Shown here piece by piece: positions 34,274-46,147 of a stretch of 64,000 nt of DNA (positions are counted from its first letter, which is position 1; each line of letters begins with the position of its first letter). The notes beneath the pieces were generated by a model, which did not search any database, was not told where the DNA came from, and saw nothing but the letters and a program-made list of their open reading frames with translations. The position numbers were made by a program, and so were the translations under genes. The stretch is taken from positions 134,001-198,000 of the forward strand of contig OZ038468.1 in NCBI GenBank assembly GCA_964036295.1, in the 5' to 3' direction. This DNA is from Plumapathes pennacea. Its lineage: Eukaryota > Cnidaria > Anthozoa > Antipatharia > Myriopathidae.

Positions 34274-35050
34274 GCGCTTCGATGTTTATTTCCCTCGGAT
34301 GTTTTTGCGTAGTTTGTTTTCAATGTTAGTGGTCAACGTTCAGTTAGTCGTTCATTTTTTTTTTTTTTTTTTTTGCGCGCTTCGATGTTTATTTCCCTCG
34401 GATGTTTTTGCGTAGTTCGTTTTCAATGTTTGTCGTCGACGTTCAGTTAGTCGTTTATTTGTTTTTTTTTTTTTTTTTTTTTGCGCGCTTCGATGTTTAT
34501 TTCCCTCGGATGTTTTTGCGTAGTTTGTTTTCAATGTTAGTGGTCAACGTTCAGTTAGTCGTTCATTTTTTTTTTTTTTTTTTTTTGCGCGCTTCGATGT
34601 TTATTTCCCTCGGATGTTTTTGCGTAGTTTGTTTTCAATGTTAGTGGTCAACGTTCAGTTAGTCGTTCATTTTTTTTTTTTTTTTTTTTTGCGCGCGCTT
34701 CGATGTTTATTTCCCTCGATGTTTTTGCGTAGTTTGTTTTCAATGTTAGTGGTCAACGTTCAGTTAGTTGTTCATTTTTTTTTTTTTTTTTTTTTTTGTG
34801 CGCTTCGATGTTTTTTCCCTCGGATGTTTTGCATAGTTCGTTTTCAATGTTAGTTGTCAACGTTCAGTTAGTCGATAATTATTTTTTTGTTTTTCCCTTG
34901 GATGTTTTTTCCTAGTTCGTTTTTAATGTTAGTTTTTAACGTTCAGTTAGTCGTTCATATGTTTTCTGTGCTTGTTTTCTTTTCCTCTAATATTTTTGCG
35001 TAGTTCCTTTTCAATGTTGGTCATTGACGTTCAGTTAGTCGTTTTTTTTT
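33560..35050. repeat. Minisatellite of about 105 bp with variable poly-T tracts
   Basis: Units contain CGATGTTTATTTCCCTCGGA, GTTTTCAATGTTAGTGGTCA, ACGTTCAGTTAGTCG and 10-35 T's. The marker TCGATGTTTATT falls at 33741, 33844, 33953 and 34057 and on to about 34805. The outer copies are diverged, the central ones near identical, as expected from unequal exchange. Reads through in places as short Phe-rich frames with no coding meaning. Confidence 0.93.
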
Positions 35051-35296
35051 TTTTGTTTTTTTTTGCGCTCAGATGTTTGCTAGTTGGACATTGTATTTTG
35101 GCTCTATTAAGCGCACACATCAACCTTTACACATATTAATAAAGTTTCAACACACTTCCACACACTACACCTTATCTTCACAAGAATAAAGAAACAAACC
35201 TGTTGTCTTGCGTATTTTTTACCCCCCTCCCCTGAACCCAACCTTCAAACTTGGCGAAGAAGAGGAACAAGAACAAGGTAAGGACTTTTATGTATA

Positions 35297-36021
35297 CTTA
35301 GCCTTAGCACTTAGCCTTAGCACTTAGCCTTAGCCCTTAGCCTTAGCCCTTAGCCTTAGCCCTTAGCCTTAGCCCTTAGCCTTAGCCCTTAGCCTTAGCC
35401 CTTAGCCTTAGCCTTAACCCTTAGCCTTAACCCTTAGCCTTAACCCTTAGCCTTAACCCTTACCCTTAACCCTTACCCTTAACCCTTACCCTTAACCCTT
35501 ACCCTTAACCCTTACCCTTAACCCTTAGCCTTAACCCTTAGCCTTAACCCTTAGCCTTAACCCTTAGCCTTAACCCTTAGCCTTAACCCTTAGCCTTAAC
35601 CCTTAGCCTTAACCCTTAGCCTTAACCCTTAGCCTTAACCCTTACCCTTAACCCTTACCCTTAACCCTTACCCTTAACCCTTACCCTTAACCCTTAGCCT
35701 TAACCCTTAGCCTTAACCCTTAGCCTTAACCCTTAGCCTTAACCCTTAGCCTTAACCCTTAGCCTTAACCCTTAGCCTTAACCCTTAGCCTTAACCCTTA
35801 GCCTTAACCCTTAACCCTAACCCTTAGCCTTAACCCTTAACCCTAACCCTTAGCCTTAACCCTAACCCTTAACCCTTAACCCTAACCCTTAGCCTTAACC
35901 CTAACCCTTAGCCTTAGCCCTAACCCTTAGCCTTAGCCCTAACCCTTAGCCTTAACCCTAACCCTTCTCCTTAACCCTAACCCTTCTCCTTAACCCTAAC
36001 CTTAACCTTAACTCTTAGCCT
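35297..36021. repeat. TTAACCC/TTAGCC tandem array, telomere-like
   Basis: Runs of CTTAGCC, then 13-bp TTAACCCTTAGCC units, then TTAACCC with short CCCTAA-type stretches near 35813-35990. Only a minority of units equal the animal telomere repeat (CCCTAA/TTAGGG). It is internal to the window and flanked by unrelated arrays. Confidence 0.93.
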
Positions 36022-36512
36022 TGACTTATATAGACTTATATAGACTTATATAGACTTATATAGACTTATATAGACTTATATAGACTTATATAGACTTATA
36101 TAGACTTATATAGACTTATATAGACTTATATAGACTTATATAGACTTATATAGACTTATATAGACTTATATAGACTTATATAGACTTATATAGACTTATA
36201 TAGACTTATATAGACTTATATAGACTTATATAGACTTATATAGACTTATATAGACTTATATAGACTTATATAGACTTATATAGACTTATATAGACTTATA
36301 TAGACTTATATAGACTTATATAGACTTTTATAGACTTTTATAGACTTTTATAGACTTTTATAGACTTATATAGACTTTTATAGACTTTTATAGACTTTTA
36401 TAGACTTTTATAGACTTTTATAGACTTTTATAGACTTTTATAGACTTATATAGACTTATATAGACTTATATAGACTTATATAGACTTATATAGACTTTTA
36501 TAGACTTTTTGT
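36022..36512. repeat. 10-bp (ACTTATATAG)n array
   Basis: About 49 units, with a block of ACTTTTATAG variants near 36321-36450 and at the end. It directly follows the TTAACCC array without spacer. Contains a TATATA in each unit. Confidence 0.95.
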
Positions 36513-36614
36513 GTGCACTGTAAAATTTTTGTAAACCTTGTACACCTTAATAAAATGACACAGAATACTGGTATAGAATTCTTTATTGACTTTGTCTCAT
36601 GAGCACGTGGCGAA

Positions 36615-36960
36615 GTCTTAGGGGGTAGGAGCAAGGTGAAGCCTTCGGGGGTGGGGGCGTGGGGCTAGGTGAAGTCTAGAGGGGGTGGGGTGCGAACGTG
36701 TGACTAGGTGAAGCCTTCGGGGGTGGGGGCGTGGGGCTAGGTGAAGTCTAGAGGTGGTGGGGTGCGAACGTGTGACTAGGTGAAGTCTAGAGGGGGTGGG
36801 GTGCGAACGTGTGACTAGGTGAAGCCTTCGGGGATGGGGGCGTGGGGCTAGGTGAAGTCTAGAGGGGGTGGGGTGCGAACGTGTGACTAGGTGAAGCCTT
36901 CGGGGGTGGGGGCGTGGGGCTAGGTGAAGTCTATAGGGGGTGGGGAGGTAGGAGCAAGAT
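36615..36960. repeat. 72-bp G-rich minisatellite
   Basis: About five units alternating GGGGGCGTGGGGCTAGGTGA and GGGGTGCGAACGTGTGACTA with AGTCTAGAGG or AGCCTTCGGG. On the - strand it is open as a Pro/His/Arg repeat (RLHLAPRPHPR, HLVTRSHPTPS), starting from an ATG at 37007-37005 or upstream at 37061. That frame is probably a by-product of a 72-bp unit with no stop. Confidence 0.85.
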
Positions 36961-37013
36961 GAAGTCGTGGGGGGTGAGGGCATGCGGCTTGGTGAAGTCT
37001 TTTCTCGGACTTC

Positions 37014-37262
37014 ACTCATCTTTATTTTGTGTAAGTGTCGCGCCAGTCTTCTAAATAACAAGACATGGCGCGCGTGTGTGGGTTGTTTGGTGTGTCGATC
37101 ATTTTTATTTTAACCATCTTTTAGGGTTGGGGTGAAGTGTCTTCTCGGGCTTCACTCATCTTTATTTTGTGTAAGTGTCGCGCCAGTCTTCTAAATAACA
37201 AGACATGGCGCGTGTGTGTGGGTTGTTTGGTGTGTCGGTCATTTTTATTTCGACCATCTTTA
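37014..37262. repeat. Tandem pair, 130-bp period
   Basis: TTCACTCATCTTTATTTTGT recurs 130 bp apart (37014/37144) with the rest of the unit nearly identical, including AACAAGACATGGCGCG. Confidence 0.9.
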
Positions 37263-37397
37263 GAAAGCCTTCGCGCTCAACTTGTTCAGCCAGCCCCAAG
37301 AAAAATATCTTCAACTTCTCCTTTGCTCCGCTGTATCTTCAAAGTGTTTCGTCTTCCTGCGATTAAGAATTTATACACTCAACTACAGAGAACACTG

Positions 37398-38160
37398 CTT
37401 GACCTTTGGTTTCTCAAATAAATTGCAGGAAACTTCGTACGCATAAAAAAAAACAGTCACGAAAAGGCGATGCAAACGAAGACAACATAAAATAAACAAA
37501 AGCTACCAAGCAATGTCAATCCGAGCTAAACATTTCAACCGTTCGAGCAAATAAATACGCTTTGGCCTCTAAAATAAATTGCAGAAAACTTCGTACGCGA
37601 AAAAAAAAAGAAACTAGTCACGAAAAGGCGATGCAAACGAAGACAACACTCAACATAAAAGCTACCGAGCAATGTCAATCCCAGCTAAACATTTCAACCG
37701 TTCGAGCAAATAAATTGCAGGAAACTTCGTACGCAAAAAAAGAAACACACCCTCTTTGACAAGTGATTAAAGTACAGAAATGGCTTACCTTCAAGTTTGG
37801 TGTAGAAGTCCGGTAAACCTTCGGCTCTTCAATGTCCAGTTCGGGAAGCAACTCACTGAGATGACAAAAAAAAAAACATGTAAATCGGGTATCTGCACGG
37901 GGAATGTTCTGTTCAAGCAGATAAATACGCTTTGATCTCTCAAATAAATTGCAGGAAACTTCGTACGCAAAAAAAAAAAAACCAAGTCACGAAAAGGCGA
38001 TGCAAACCAAGACAACATTTCAACTGTTCGAGCAAATAAATACGCTTTGGCCTCTCGAATAAATTGCAGGAAACTTCGTACGCAAAAAACAAGTCACGAA
38101 AATGGCGATGCAGACCAACACAATAATCAACTGAACTCGAAATACAATAATACATATGCG
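37398..38160. repeat. Diverged tandem repeat of about 140-160 bp
   Basis: AATAAATTGCAGGAAACTTC recurs at about 37419, 37573, 37710, 37944 and 38060, each followed by an A-rich tract and GTCACGAAAAGGCGATGCA. The complement has GCGTACGAAGTTTCC next to poly-T, loosely like the 33560-35050 array. Confidence 0.85.
37794..37857 (-). other. Exon-like piece on the - strand
   Basis: On the - strand TTGCTTCCCGAACTGG leads through GAAGAGCCGAAGGTTTACCG to AACTTGAAG and a GTAAGCC donor; it is open as LLPELDIEEPKVYRTSTPNL. It shares its first 16 bases with exon 1 of the + strand unit at 32670. A similar piece with a GTAGGT donor is at about 40020-40075. Intervening DNA (38161-40197) is otherwise AT-rich with no gene seen. 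Confidence 0.3.
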
Positions 38161-38805
38161 AAAACCACCGAACAACGTCAACGAAGTAAACATCAGACAC
38201 GAAACGACTTGCACCAGCGCAGTTTATTTCTCTTAATGAAAGAACACTCACATGCTCACCTCGTGCGCTAATCCCACAAATGTGACCTGAAGAAGAAACG
38301 AACACGACTGAGGATCAAGAATTCAAAACGCAACTGTAAACTTATTGAAATGTGGGCGCAAACTTTCTGAACGAAGTACAAACTGATAAGATGTGTGTAA
38401 CTGTAGAATACTTTGCAATTTCGCGTTGCGAGTATTTTATATCTTCGAACGATGCTTGCTTCGCTTCTTCCTGAATCACTAAATTAACACATCTTTGTCC
38501 AACTGCTGTGCAAAAGAAGTCAAGAAAGTACCTTTCGTTTGCTTCAAAATCCGCCACAACGCTATCCTTTCTGCTTCAAATCGTCAACTCAAATGTGGAC
38601 CAAGCTTTCATCTCGCACGTGTTCCTGCAAAAAAATAAACCAAGTGCGATGAATAAGTAATCGGCCAATGGCAGTTAATCCGGGGTCACATGAACCACTA
38701 AAATATTTGACCTATTGTTTGATAACGCCATAATTTTTGCATACACTCACATCCTAATTATTCATCAAACCTATATCTGAGCAAGTTTACCATGTACTCA
38801 TCGAG

Positions 38806-39002
38806 AATAACTCGGTGGCTCAGCGGGTAATTCTAAGTGTTAAATTTGAGGGTTGATGGTTCGAGGCTCGTCGGCAATTTCCCCCGCCGGCGTGTCCTCT
38901 TTCCATCATTTCCTTAATTGTTCTTCACTATCAGGCCCTCAGGGGCCGGCAGTAGTTCACAACGCAACTCCAGGAAAACTTAGTGCTTTTTTTTTTTTTT
39001 TA
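38806..39002 (+). mobile_element. tRNA-derived SINE
   Basis: Pol III A box TGGCTCAGCGGG (38816-38827) and B box GGTTCGAGGC (38858-38867) at tRNA-like spacing, a non-tRNA body, and a terminal T run (38987-39002). The 5' part does not fold as a complete tRNA and has drifted, so it is a SINE and not a tRNA gene. Confidence 0.7.
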
Positions 39003-39339
39003 ACTTACAAACTAAATGGAATCGACTAAAATAATCGTAAAATAACAATTGTACTAAAAAAAAGTACATAGGCTTGACTCTTAAACCCCACCCAAAATTT
39101 CTAACGTCAACGACTAGCAATTAAAAGGAACTACGCAAGTAAATCGAAGTGCAGTACACACTTATCGCTGATAAAAAAAATAATAATAAAAAAATCGATA
39201 TACCAGTAACCAATCCGTGGTTCACGCTCTTATTCTGTTTATCAGGTTCCACTTCCAAAAAATATTCACGATAAACACGACACACAAGGATTTGAACGGA
39301 AAGAAATTATAAAACACATCTTCCCGCAGATATAAGAAA

Positions 39340-39535
39340 GCTTCGCTCCTGTTCCGCTAACAAGTACCATCCCGTTGTTACCTCTTCCGTAAAAACTGGT
39401 TCGCAAATAATCGACTTACGAAGAAAATTTAAACTCGACCGGTGTAATAAGTATTGTCCCGCCTTAATCTCGTCCGTACAACTGGTTAGCAAATATTCGA
39501 CTTCCGAAGAAAATTTAAACTCGACCGGTGTAATC
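39340..39535. repeat. Tandem pair ending in CTCGACCGGTGTAAT
   Basis: Two copies of about 100 bp, each with ACTGGTT(C/A)GCAAATA, GAAGAAAATTTAAACTCGAC and CGGTGTAAT (39425-39449 and 39508-39533). Confidence 0.85.
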
Positions 39536-40197
39536 CTTAATTAAAAAACCAAAATAAACATGTAGAACGGCGTTCATACATACCATAGTCCATGTTCAGC
39601 CTTCGTGCGCCGTGAACGAGGTCGCCATCACAGCTTCACCATCAGCAACAAGAAATGTTCCATATCATGTGCGAAGCTGTCTTGTCCGCTACGAACACTC
39701 CGGACCAGCTCTGCGAAAACAGAAAATGTGTCCGCCATAAGTTACACTGCGGCAAACAAGTATGAAACCAAATCGAACGTGTTTGTTTTCTGGTCGCAAC
39801 TTCTATTGGCAAAGAATACTCACTTTTGAGAACGTGATTTTCGCTTGCTTCGCCATGAAGTCTTCCCAGCTTCGCTTCAATTGTCTTTCATTTCACCTGC
39901 TGGAGAGGAAACTTTCTTAATAACGATACTTCTACAAAGAGTTGCAGTGTTACCAAACATAGCGCTTATCTGTTCTTCAAAAACTGGTTCGTTCCTCCTG
40001 CATTCGCGCGGTAAACCTACCTAAACTTCGGAGCCTTTTCCACACGTCTTCTCATCTTGCAGGTTCACGACAAATGGCCTAAGGTGACAAAAAAAAATGT
40101 AAATCGTGGCACGAAATGCGTGAAAAATGCAATAACACGGGTTAATCAGAGGTCCTATTGTTCAGATGCAAACACAAAAGAACCGACATAGTGTCCA

Positions 40198-40335
40198 AAC
40201 CGGGGGGGGGGGGGGGGGGGTACTCCTCAAAATTTTGGGTGGGGACTGAAAACCATTACCCTATTTCAGACCAAAAATTGCGATTTTCGACCCCATTTCA
40301 GGCCAAATATCAAAATCTGCGACCCTATTTCGACA
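40198..40335 (-). mobile_element. G-rich-ended MITE, copy 4, truncated
   Basis: Reverse orientation: a G run, TACTCCTCAAAATTTTGGGT, then CCCTATTTCAGACCAAAA and similar. The far terminus is missing. Confidence 0.8.
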
Positions 40336-40537
40336 GCTACTAATATGCAACAGAATCGACGACAAAGACAAGCACAACAAGCAACGCTTTCAACAAACAT
40401 AAAAAAAAACAGAAACAAAAATAAAACTAGAACGAGGGCAAGAAACAGTGACAACAACAACACCGCCGACTAGAAACAATGATTGAATATATACGCAAAT
40501 ACTTAGCCGAAAAGAAACTGTCCTTTATTTTGTAATA

Positions 40538-40656
40538 ACCTGGCAAAACGAGGACATAATCTGGCGCACACATTATGTCCTCCAATGTTCCAGAATGGCT
40601 AAACGTGCAGCAGCAATGTTGCCGCCACACCGCGTCCTCGTTTTACCAGGCCTTAA
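40538..40656. mobile_element. Foldback MITE with CTGGCAAAACGAGGAC ends
   Basis: Left AACCTGGCAAAACGAGGACA, right GTCCTCGTTTTACCAGGCCT. It ends 18 bp from the CHD1 relic and may mark where that relic was cut. Confidence 0.75.
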
Positions 40657-40673
40657 ATCTGGCTAGACCATAC

Positions 40674-41409
40674 CTTCTTCACGCTTTTCCTGTTCCTGGG
40701 TGGCAGGTGCAGCTCCAGTCTCTTCTTCCCGCGCCTTCTATCGCACTTCATGTGGGATGATGTCCGTCCAGGTTTTCTCTTCTCTTCGCCGCTTCTGTTT
40801 ATGTCATCTCTTCTTCATCCATAGCAGTGCTGGCAACCTGTACAAACAAAAGTTACTCTTTAATTCAGAGAATCCTGGCCAATCCCTCGTGTACGTTATG
40901 CAGTAATGAGAAATAAGCTGTTGATACCCTGCCCAGATGAAAGCTGATTAAACCATCAATTCTTATTCAATCACTCCCAAATTTCTTTTCTAAGGGCACA
41001 TTCGATTGGGTCTATTCCAGCATAGGAATAGCGATGCTGAATTATGTTGAAAAAAGTTTCCCCCAAAACAAGCAAAACTTTGCATCACTTTAGCTATTTC
41101 TATTCTGGAGTACAGTCAATCGAACGCACCCTAAGGTTAGGAGAATCTGTCTTTTGAACTTGGGAGTAAATGTTGCGCACCCAAAACAAACAAACAAACA
41201 AACACGCGTGTTGACAAACAAGGGCACAACCTCTCAGCTACAGTTCAAATTTCTTATATTCTTGCATGTTTACGTTATCAGGATTTCACTTAGTCTCGTT
41301 TTTGTTGTCTGACCTTGAGCTGTGACAGAAGTTCCTCGCCAATGGTCTGGGGCTGGTCATCCGACACTCGAGTTTCCGCGCTGCGAAGAATCTCACTAAT
41401 GTCCATTTC
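40674..41409 (-). pseudogene. CHD1/CHD2-type chromodomain helicase, two-exon relic
   Basis: Upstream exon 41409-41314 (32 codons, phase 0, AG and GT borders) reads [14 protein letters not shown] and [12 protein letters not shown], very like the segment after the helicase core in CHD1. The next exon, 40837-40674, reads VASTAMDEEEM, then a stop, then WTDIIPHEVR, stop, KAREEE, and in another frame LELHLPPRNRKSVKK. These match the CHD1 order (VANFATM, DWDEIIPEE, EIYMLPR). At least two stops and frame changes make the second exon dead. No chromodomain, ATPase or DNA-binding exons are seen nearby, so this is a fragment of a chromatin remodeller gene. Confidence 0.82.
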
Positions 41410-41445
41410 CTGTGGAACAACAACGGAAAGACAGGTTTAGCTGGA

Positions 41446-41750
41446 CCAACAGAGCCGTTTTCGGATGACTGTCGAAAACCAAAGTAATCACACAGGCCAA
41501 TCACAGAGACTGAGAGAAAACAGTTCAGCCAATTGGAAGCCAAAGTAATTTGCGTTTGGTTTTACTTTCCAATCAGAAGTGCGAGTACACGCCATCGCTT
41601 GCGTGAGAAGGTTTTGGTTTTGGTTTTGGTTTTGTTCCTGATTGGCTGAGCATGCTGACAAACTCGTGTGGACCAATCCGAAAGCAAACGCAAAACCAAA
41701 GCAATCACACAATATTACTTTCGACAGTCATCCGAAAACCGCTCTAAACA
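41446..41750. mobile_element. Foldback MITE with GGTTTTCGGATGACTGTCGA ends
   Basis: Left GTTTTCGGATGACTGTCGAA, right TTCGACAGTCATCCGAAAAC: long, nearly perfect inverted termini around about 250 bp with several ATTGG motifs and four GGTTTT repeats. Same family as 23410-23766. Confidence 0.88.
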
Positions 41751-42736
41751 AACAAACAAACACGGTTGGTGAAGATATTGTACTATACTGTATAAAATTT
41801 ACGCTATCTTTGGCAATCTGGAGAGACCCGTTCTTTGTCACCAGTGATACAGTAAATGATGCACTGAATTGCACATTCACAATTGCATTGACTTCCTCCC
41901 CTGAATGTTTGAAAGTCCCTCTGACCACCAATGAACCCCACCCTTGATTTGTTTTTGTTTTTGTTTTTTTCCAAACACTGACGGCTGAAGATCGGAAGAA
42001 CACCAGTTAGGAGCCAATCTTTACAAAAATAGGAAGCATCTCAAAATTTAACTTTTTGTATCAATATACTGTACCTCAGAAAATGTTATTTATACAGTAT
42101 CACCAAATCCAAGCTAATTAAAACTGATTTTTTTATTTTTTATTTTGGAAAAAACAAGATCATTCTCAACAAATCAGTCTAGTCAACCCCCTGCAACTCG
42201 TCAAACATCACCAACCTCACTGTAGACTTGCTCGGTTCTTGCTGCTTTTATGTCTTCATGAAACCATCCAAAGTCTGTCTTTTCTTGTTCTTAATTCCCA
42301 TGGTTTCTCTACAAAATTAATGAAGGTACATGTCTTTTTAGCCAGCTAGTGTTTTGGGGAAATATGTTAGTACTGGTTTTGACAACTCTAAGTCTGTATT
42401 CATCACACTTCCCTGCTCAAAATACAGATTACAGTATAAAGTAATATTTGATAGTTTAATCAGCTCAACAAGCTTTCAAAGGCCAACTTCTCCTTAATGT
42501 ACTGTATGATATTTGTCTAAATACTTTCTCTGTGACTGCCCACTTCCTTTTACTGTTTGCACTTTCTCCTTATTAACTGTTACTTGTCTGCACCCCTGTT
42601 TTTGTCTGCCTTGCTCTTTGTCCATCTATTCCAAATTAAGCCCTCCTCTGCTCCCCCACTTCCACACAGAATTTGTTCATGATACATGTCTTCAAAAGAA
42701 ACCAATAAAATTTATGAGTAGTGACGTATAAATTTT

Positions 42737-42944
42737 TATTATATACATACTGAGACATACTCACGAAAAAGCCATATCGTAAAATTTCGTACGCAAATGA
42801 GTTCTAGCCAATGAGAGGCCGCGAACGACGCTTTTCACACGTGAAAAAAATCGTTCGTCCAATCACAAGCTGCGAACGACGATTTTTCACTACTTTTAAA
42901 GGGTTTCCCGGTCCCATCATAAATGTCTCAGTATGTATATAATA
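42737..42944. mobile_element. Foldback MITE with TATATACATACTGAGACA ends
   Basis: Perfect inverted termini TATATACATACTGAGACA and TGTCTCAGTATGTATATA around about 170 bp with repeated GCGAACGACG. Confidence 0.9.
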
Positions 42945-42956
42945 AACAGAAAACAT

Positions 42957-43093
42957 CATGGAAAGTGCTTTGTACAGTTTTTATTCACTCGTTGTTTCGT
43001 ATCATAAAACTCACTCGCTCGCAAAGCCTCGCTCGTTCGTTTTATGATACTTCACAACTCGTGAATAAAAACCGTACGCGCGCACTTTCCATG
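42957..43093. mobile_element. Short palindromic MITE
   Basis: CATGGAAAGTGC to GCACTTTCCATG, a 137-bp palindrome with GTTTTTATTCACTCGTTG and its complement, and ATCATAAAACTCACTCGCTC in the middle. It begins 12 bp after the previous MITE. The rest of 41751-44390 is AT-rich with old dispersed repeats (43650-44040) and no gene seen. Confidence 0.85.
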
Positions 43094-45591
43094 AAGTAAT
43101 CTCTATATTCCACATGCTTTGTCGATTTAAAAAAACAGCCTACATTATCTTTAAAAGTGCAACAAATCAAAGCAGCAAGGCAGCTGCAAAGCTTGCGAAT
43201 TTGTGAAAATTACTTTTGAGTGATTACAATACCTCACAAATCGAGAATCAATTTGTGAGCTAAAAATGGTTCATGGTCAACAACTTACAGTACAGTCATG
43301 GTCCTATTCATCTGGCAGTTGAAAGTCTTGTGTGGAAGTTCATCAAGTAGAAAACACACCTAGTAACTCAGTTGGTAATTGATGCTTGAGTGCTATCCAG
43401 CCAGATCTCACATATTTCTTGTATTTCATTAATATTCACTGGAAAGTCCTGGATCCTGTTGAATAGTAAGGGACCGGTCGGCATTAATGGAACAATGTAA
43501 GGCTCAACAAACTGGAAATCCCTTAAAATCAAATAAAGCAAAGTTAAGCAAACTCAATCTGAAAATTCCTCTTCCAAGATCAGAATACAAATTCTCCCAA
43601 AAATCCAAGAGGAAACTGCAGAAGTGATGTAGTGAGAATACAGTCAAAGCTGTCCTTGCGACCATTCTCACAAGCAACCAGCTCTAGTTACAACCACCTC
43701 TCCAAAACCCAGTTTGAATATTGTCACTCAACCTCTGAAATTAAATGCTCTCGTAAGTGACCACAACCACTTTTGACAATTACTGCACCAACGGTGCTTT
43801 TGTTTTCAGCTCTCATAAGCAACTATCTCAAAAGCTCTGACTCATACAGTAAACACTTGCTTAAATAAGTGGATTAAGAACCTACAGGCTGAAATTTGGA
43901 AATTAGACCTCAATTAGATAAGAACCCATTTAGCCTGACATTTGAAATAGGTTATTATTTGTAAGATCAGTCCATTTAAAAAGCAGGCATTAATATTGTA
44001 TAATTATGAGTAAAATGTACTACACCTGTACAATTTTTTTTTTCTATTTGATCTATTGAGTTGCCTACCTATTACTTGCACGACAAGTAGGACTTTCAAC
44101 ATCGTAAATATACTGTAGAAAATGTATCATATTTCCCTGAATTTTGTATGATAAAGTAGTTTCAGTGACATGGCTGAAATAATGGGATTAGTACTATTTT
44201 GAACAGTACTGTAGCTCAAAATGTCAATTCTCCCTGCCTGAAGTTGAAAAACATGTACTTTACTGTATTACTGTATCATTTATACCTGCCAGTGGTCATC
44301 GAGCCAAGATAGCATGAAAGTTTTAGCTCCGTGGATGATCAATTATGTTATTTAGGCTTTACATCTGTATATTGTCATGTTTTATGTTTGTACCAGCGAC
44401 TACCTATCAACATGGCATTTGACCAGGATACTGAGGGCTACACTGAAGTAAATCCTTGACGAAAAACTCAACGAGAAACTGGCCCCGTTGATATACATTC
44501 AGTTGATTTGAAGACTAAAACATCCAAGCTAGAGGAGTCCAACAGTCTCCTACAGAAGGAAAACAAATGCCTACAGGAAGAGATCTTCAATATAAATAGT
44601 GAGCTAAACCAGCAGTCAATTGCCATCAACAATCAAGAACAATATTCCCGTCGCGACTGCATCAAGATTCGTGGTTTCCCCACAGCTCCAAGTGAAGATA
44701 CTGTTCAAATTGTCAAAAGTGTTGGCAAACTAGTAGATGTAGAGATAGAGAAATTGGACATTTCAGTGTCTCCCAGGTGATCAGTGAAATCGAAACAAGG
44801 TAATATGCCCACCCCAGCGATAATTGTCAAATTTGTCAAAAGGGACACAAGTTACAAAGTATAAAAAGCCAGGGCCAAGGTAAAGAACCATACCACTGCC
44901 AACTTGGGTTTTGGTCATATTTGTACAACCCAATTTACATCACAGAAAGCCTAACACAGCGGAACAAGGAAATCTTTAAAATGGCTCTTCAGTTTAAGAA
45001 AGAAAACGAGTACAAGTTCATCTGGACCCATGCTGGACGTGCCTATCTGTGAAAGAATGAAGAAAGCCTATCAAATCTAATATCCTCACCTGAGGACCTA
45101 AGCAAGTTGAGGCAACTACCTGAGAACAGCCATGACTAACTATGGTAAAGTGTCTATTATGTAGTCTGGTAAGAGACGTAGGTCCATAGAGTTGTGTAAA
45201 ATGGTTGCACTTAAAGTGCACCAATATGTCACTTAAAGCTTACAAGTCTCTGACCCTTTCCAATGACTTAGGTTATGCCAAGTTTGCAGAAATAATATCT
45301 TTCCCTTTACCAATCTTGATGATAATGAACTGTTAAATTCTTTTAATTCTAACACTAGTTGCATCTGCTCAAAAAACACAGCAAGAGCTAATTTGAAAGA
45401 AATGCATCAATTTGATATTATTTCATCACTTTCTAAATGTACCTCATCTTTCAAGTTCAGATCCAGAATTGAACTAACCCTCCCAAATGAACTCCAAATA
45501 CTATACATTACATGAACTTCATAATTCAAAGGAAATTAATAAATTAATAGTTACTTTTCTTAAACAATTCACTATCTGTTTCACATCTGCA

Positions 45592-45800
45592 TCTGTTTCA
45601 CTCCCAAGAGTGATCAACTTCGATTTTCTCCTTCAGTTTCTCACCAGATATACATCATATAGTAAGGAGAACTTGGCTTTTCATAACTTGCTTAGATGAC
45701 AGCTGATTAAACTATCAATTCTCACTACATCACTCATATGTTTTCCTATTAAAAGGTTGGGAGAATCTGCATTTTGAACTTGGGAGTGAAAGCTGGGTTA
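45592..45800. mobile_element. TTAA-type MITE inside the LINE
   Basis: TTTCACTCCCAAGAGTGATC at the left, CTTGGGAGTGAAAGCTGGGT then TTAAC at the right; interrupts the LINE between ORF1 and the endonuclease segment. Confidence 0.82.
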
Positions 45801-46147
45801 ACAGTGCTAGTGACCACACATGTATTGTCTCAATACCTGGATACAAATTTCTCTCTCAACCCAGTAACCACAGAGCTGGGGGAGTCGGCCTATTTGTCAA
45901 TGAAGACTTATGTTTTAACATAAGGGAGGATCTAAACTCCTCAGACGAGCAGTTTGAGTCATTGTGAATAGAACTGCAGAACCCTAGTGGCAAAGATACT
46001 CTCTGTGCAGTTGTTTATAGACATCCTAACACGAATCTTGAATCATTTCTCAGCAGTTTTTTCTTAACCTTGGAAAAAGCACAAGTAAGTATTGTATCAT
46101 CATGGGTGACTTTACCATCAACATCCTAAATTCAGATAACCATTTAT

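Noticed and set aside
33653..34853. Phe-rich short frames in the poly-T minisatellite
   Set aside because: Translation of T runs in a tandem repeat; no coding signal.
36618..37061. 147-residue Pro/His/Arg repeat frame on the - strand
   Set aside because: The frame stays open only because a 72-bp G-rich minisatellite lacks stops; no conserved domain and no transcript evidence.
43364..43420. tRNA-like TAACTCAGTTGGTA motif
   Set aside because: No B box at the right distance and no cloverleaf; at best an old SINE fragment.
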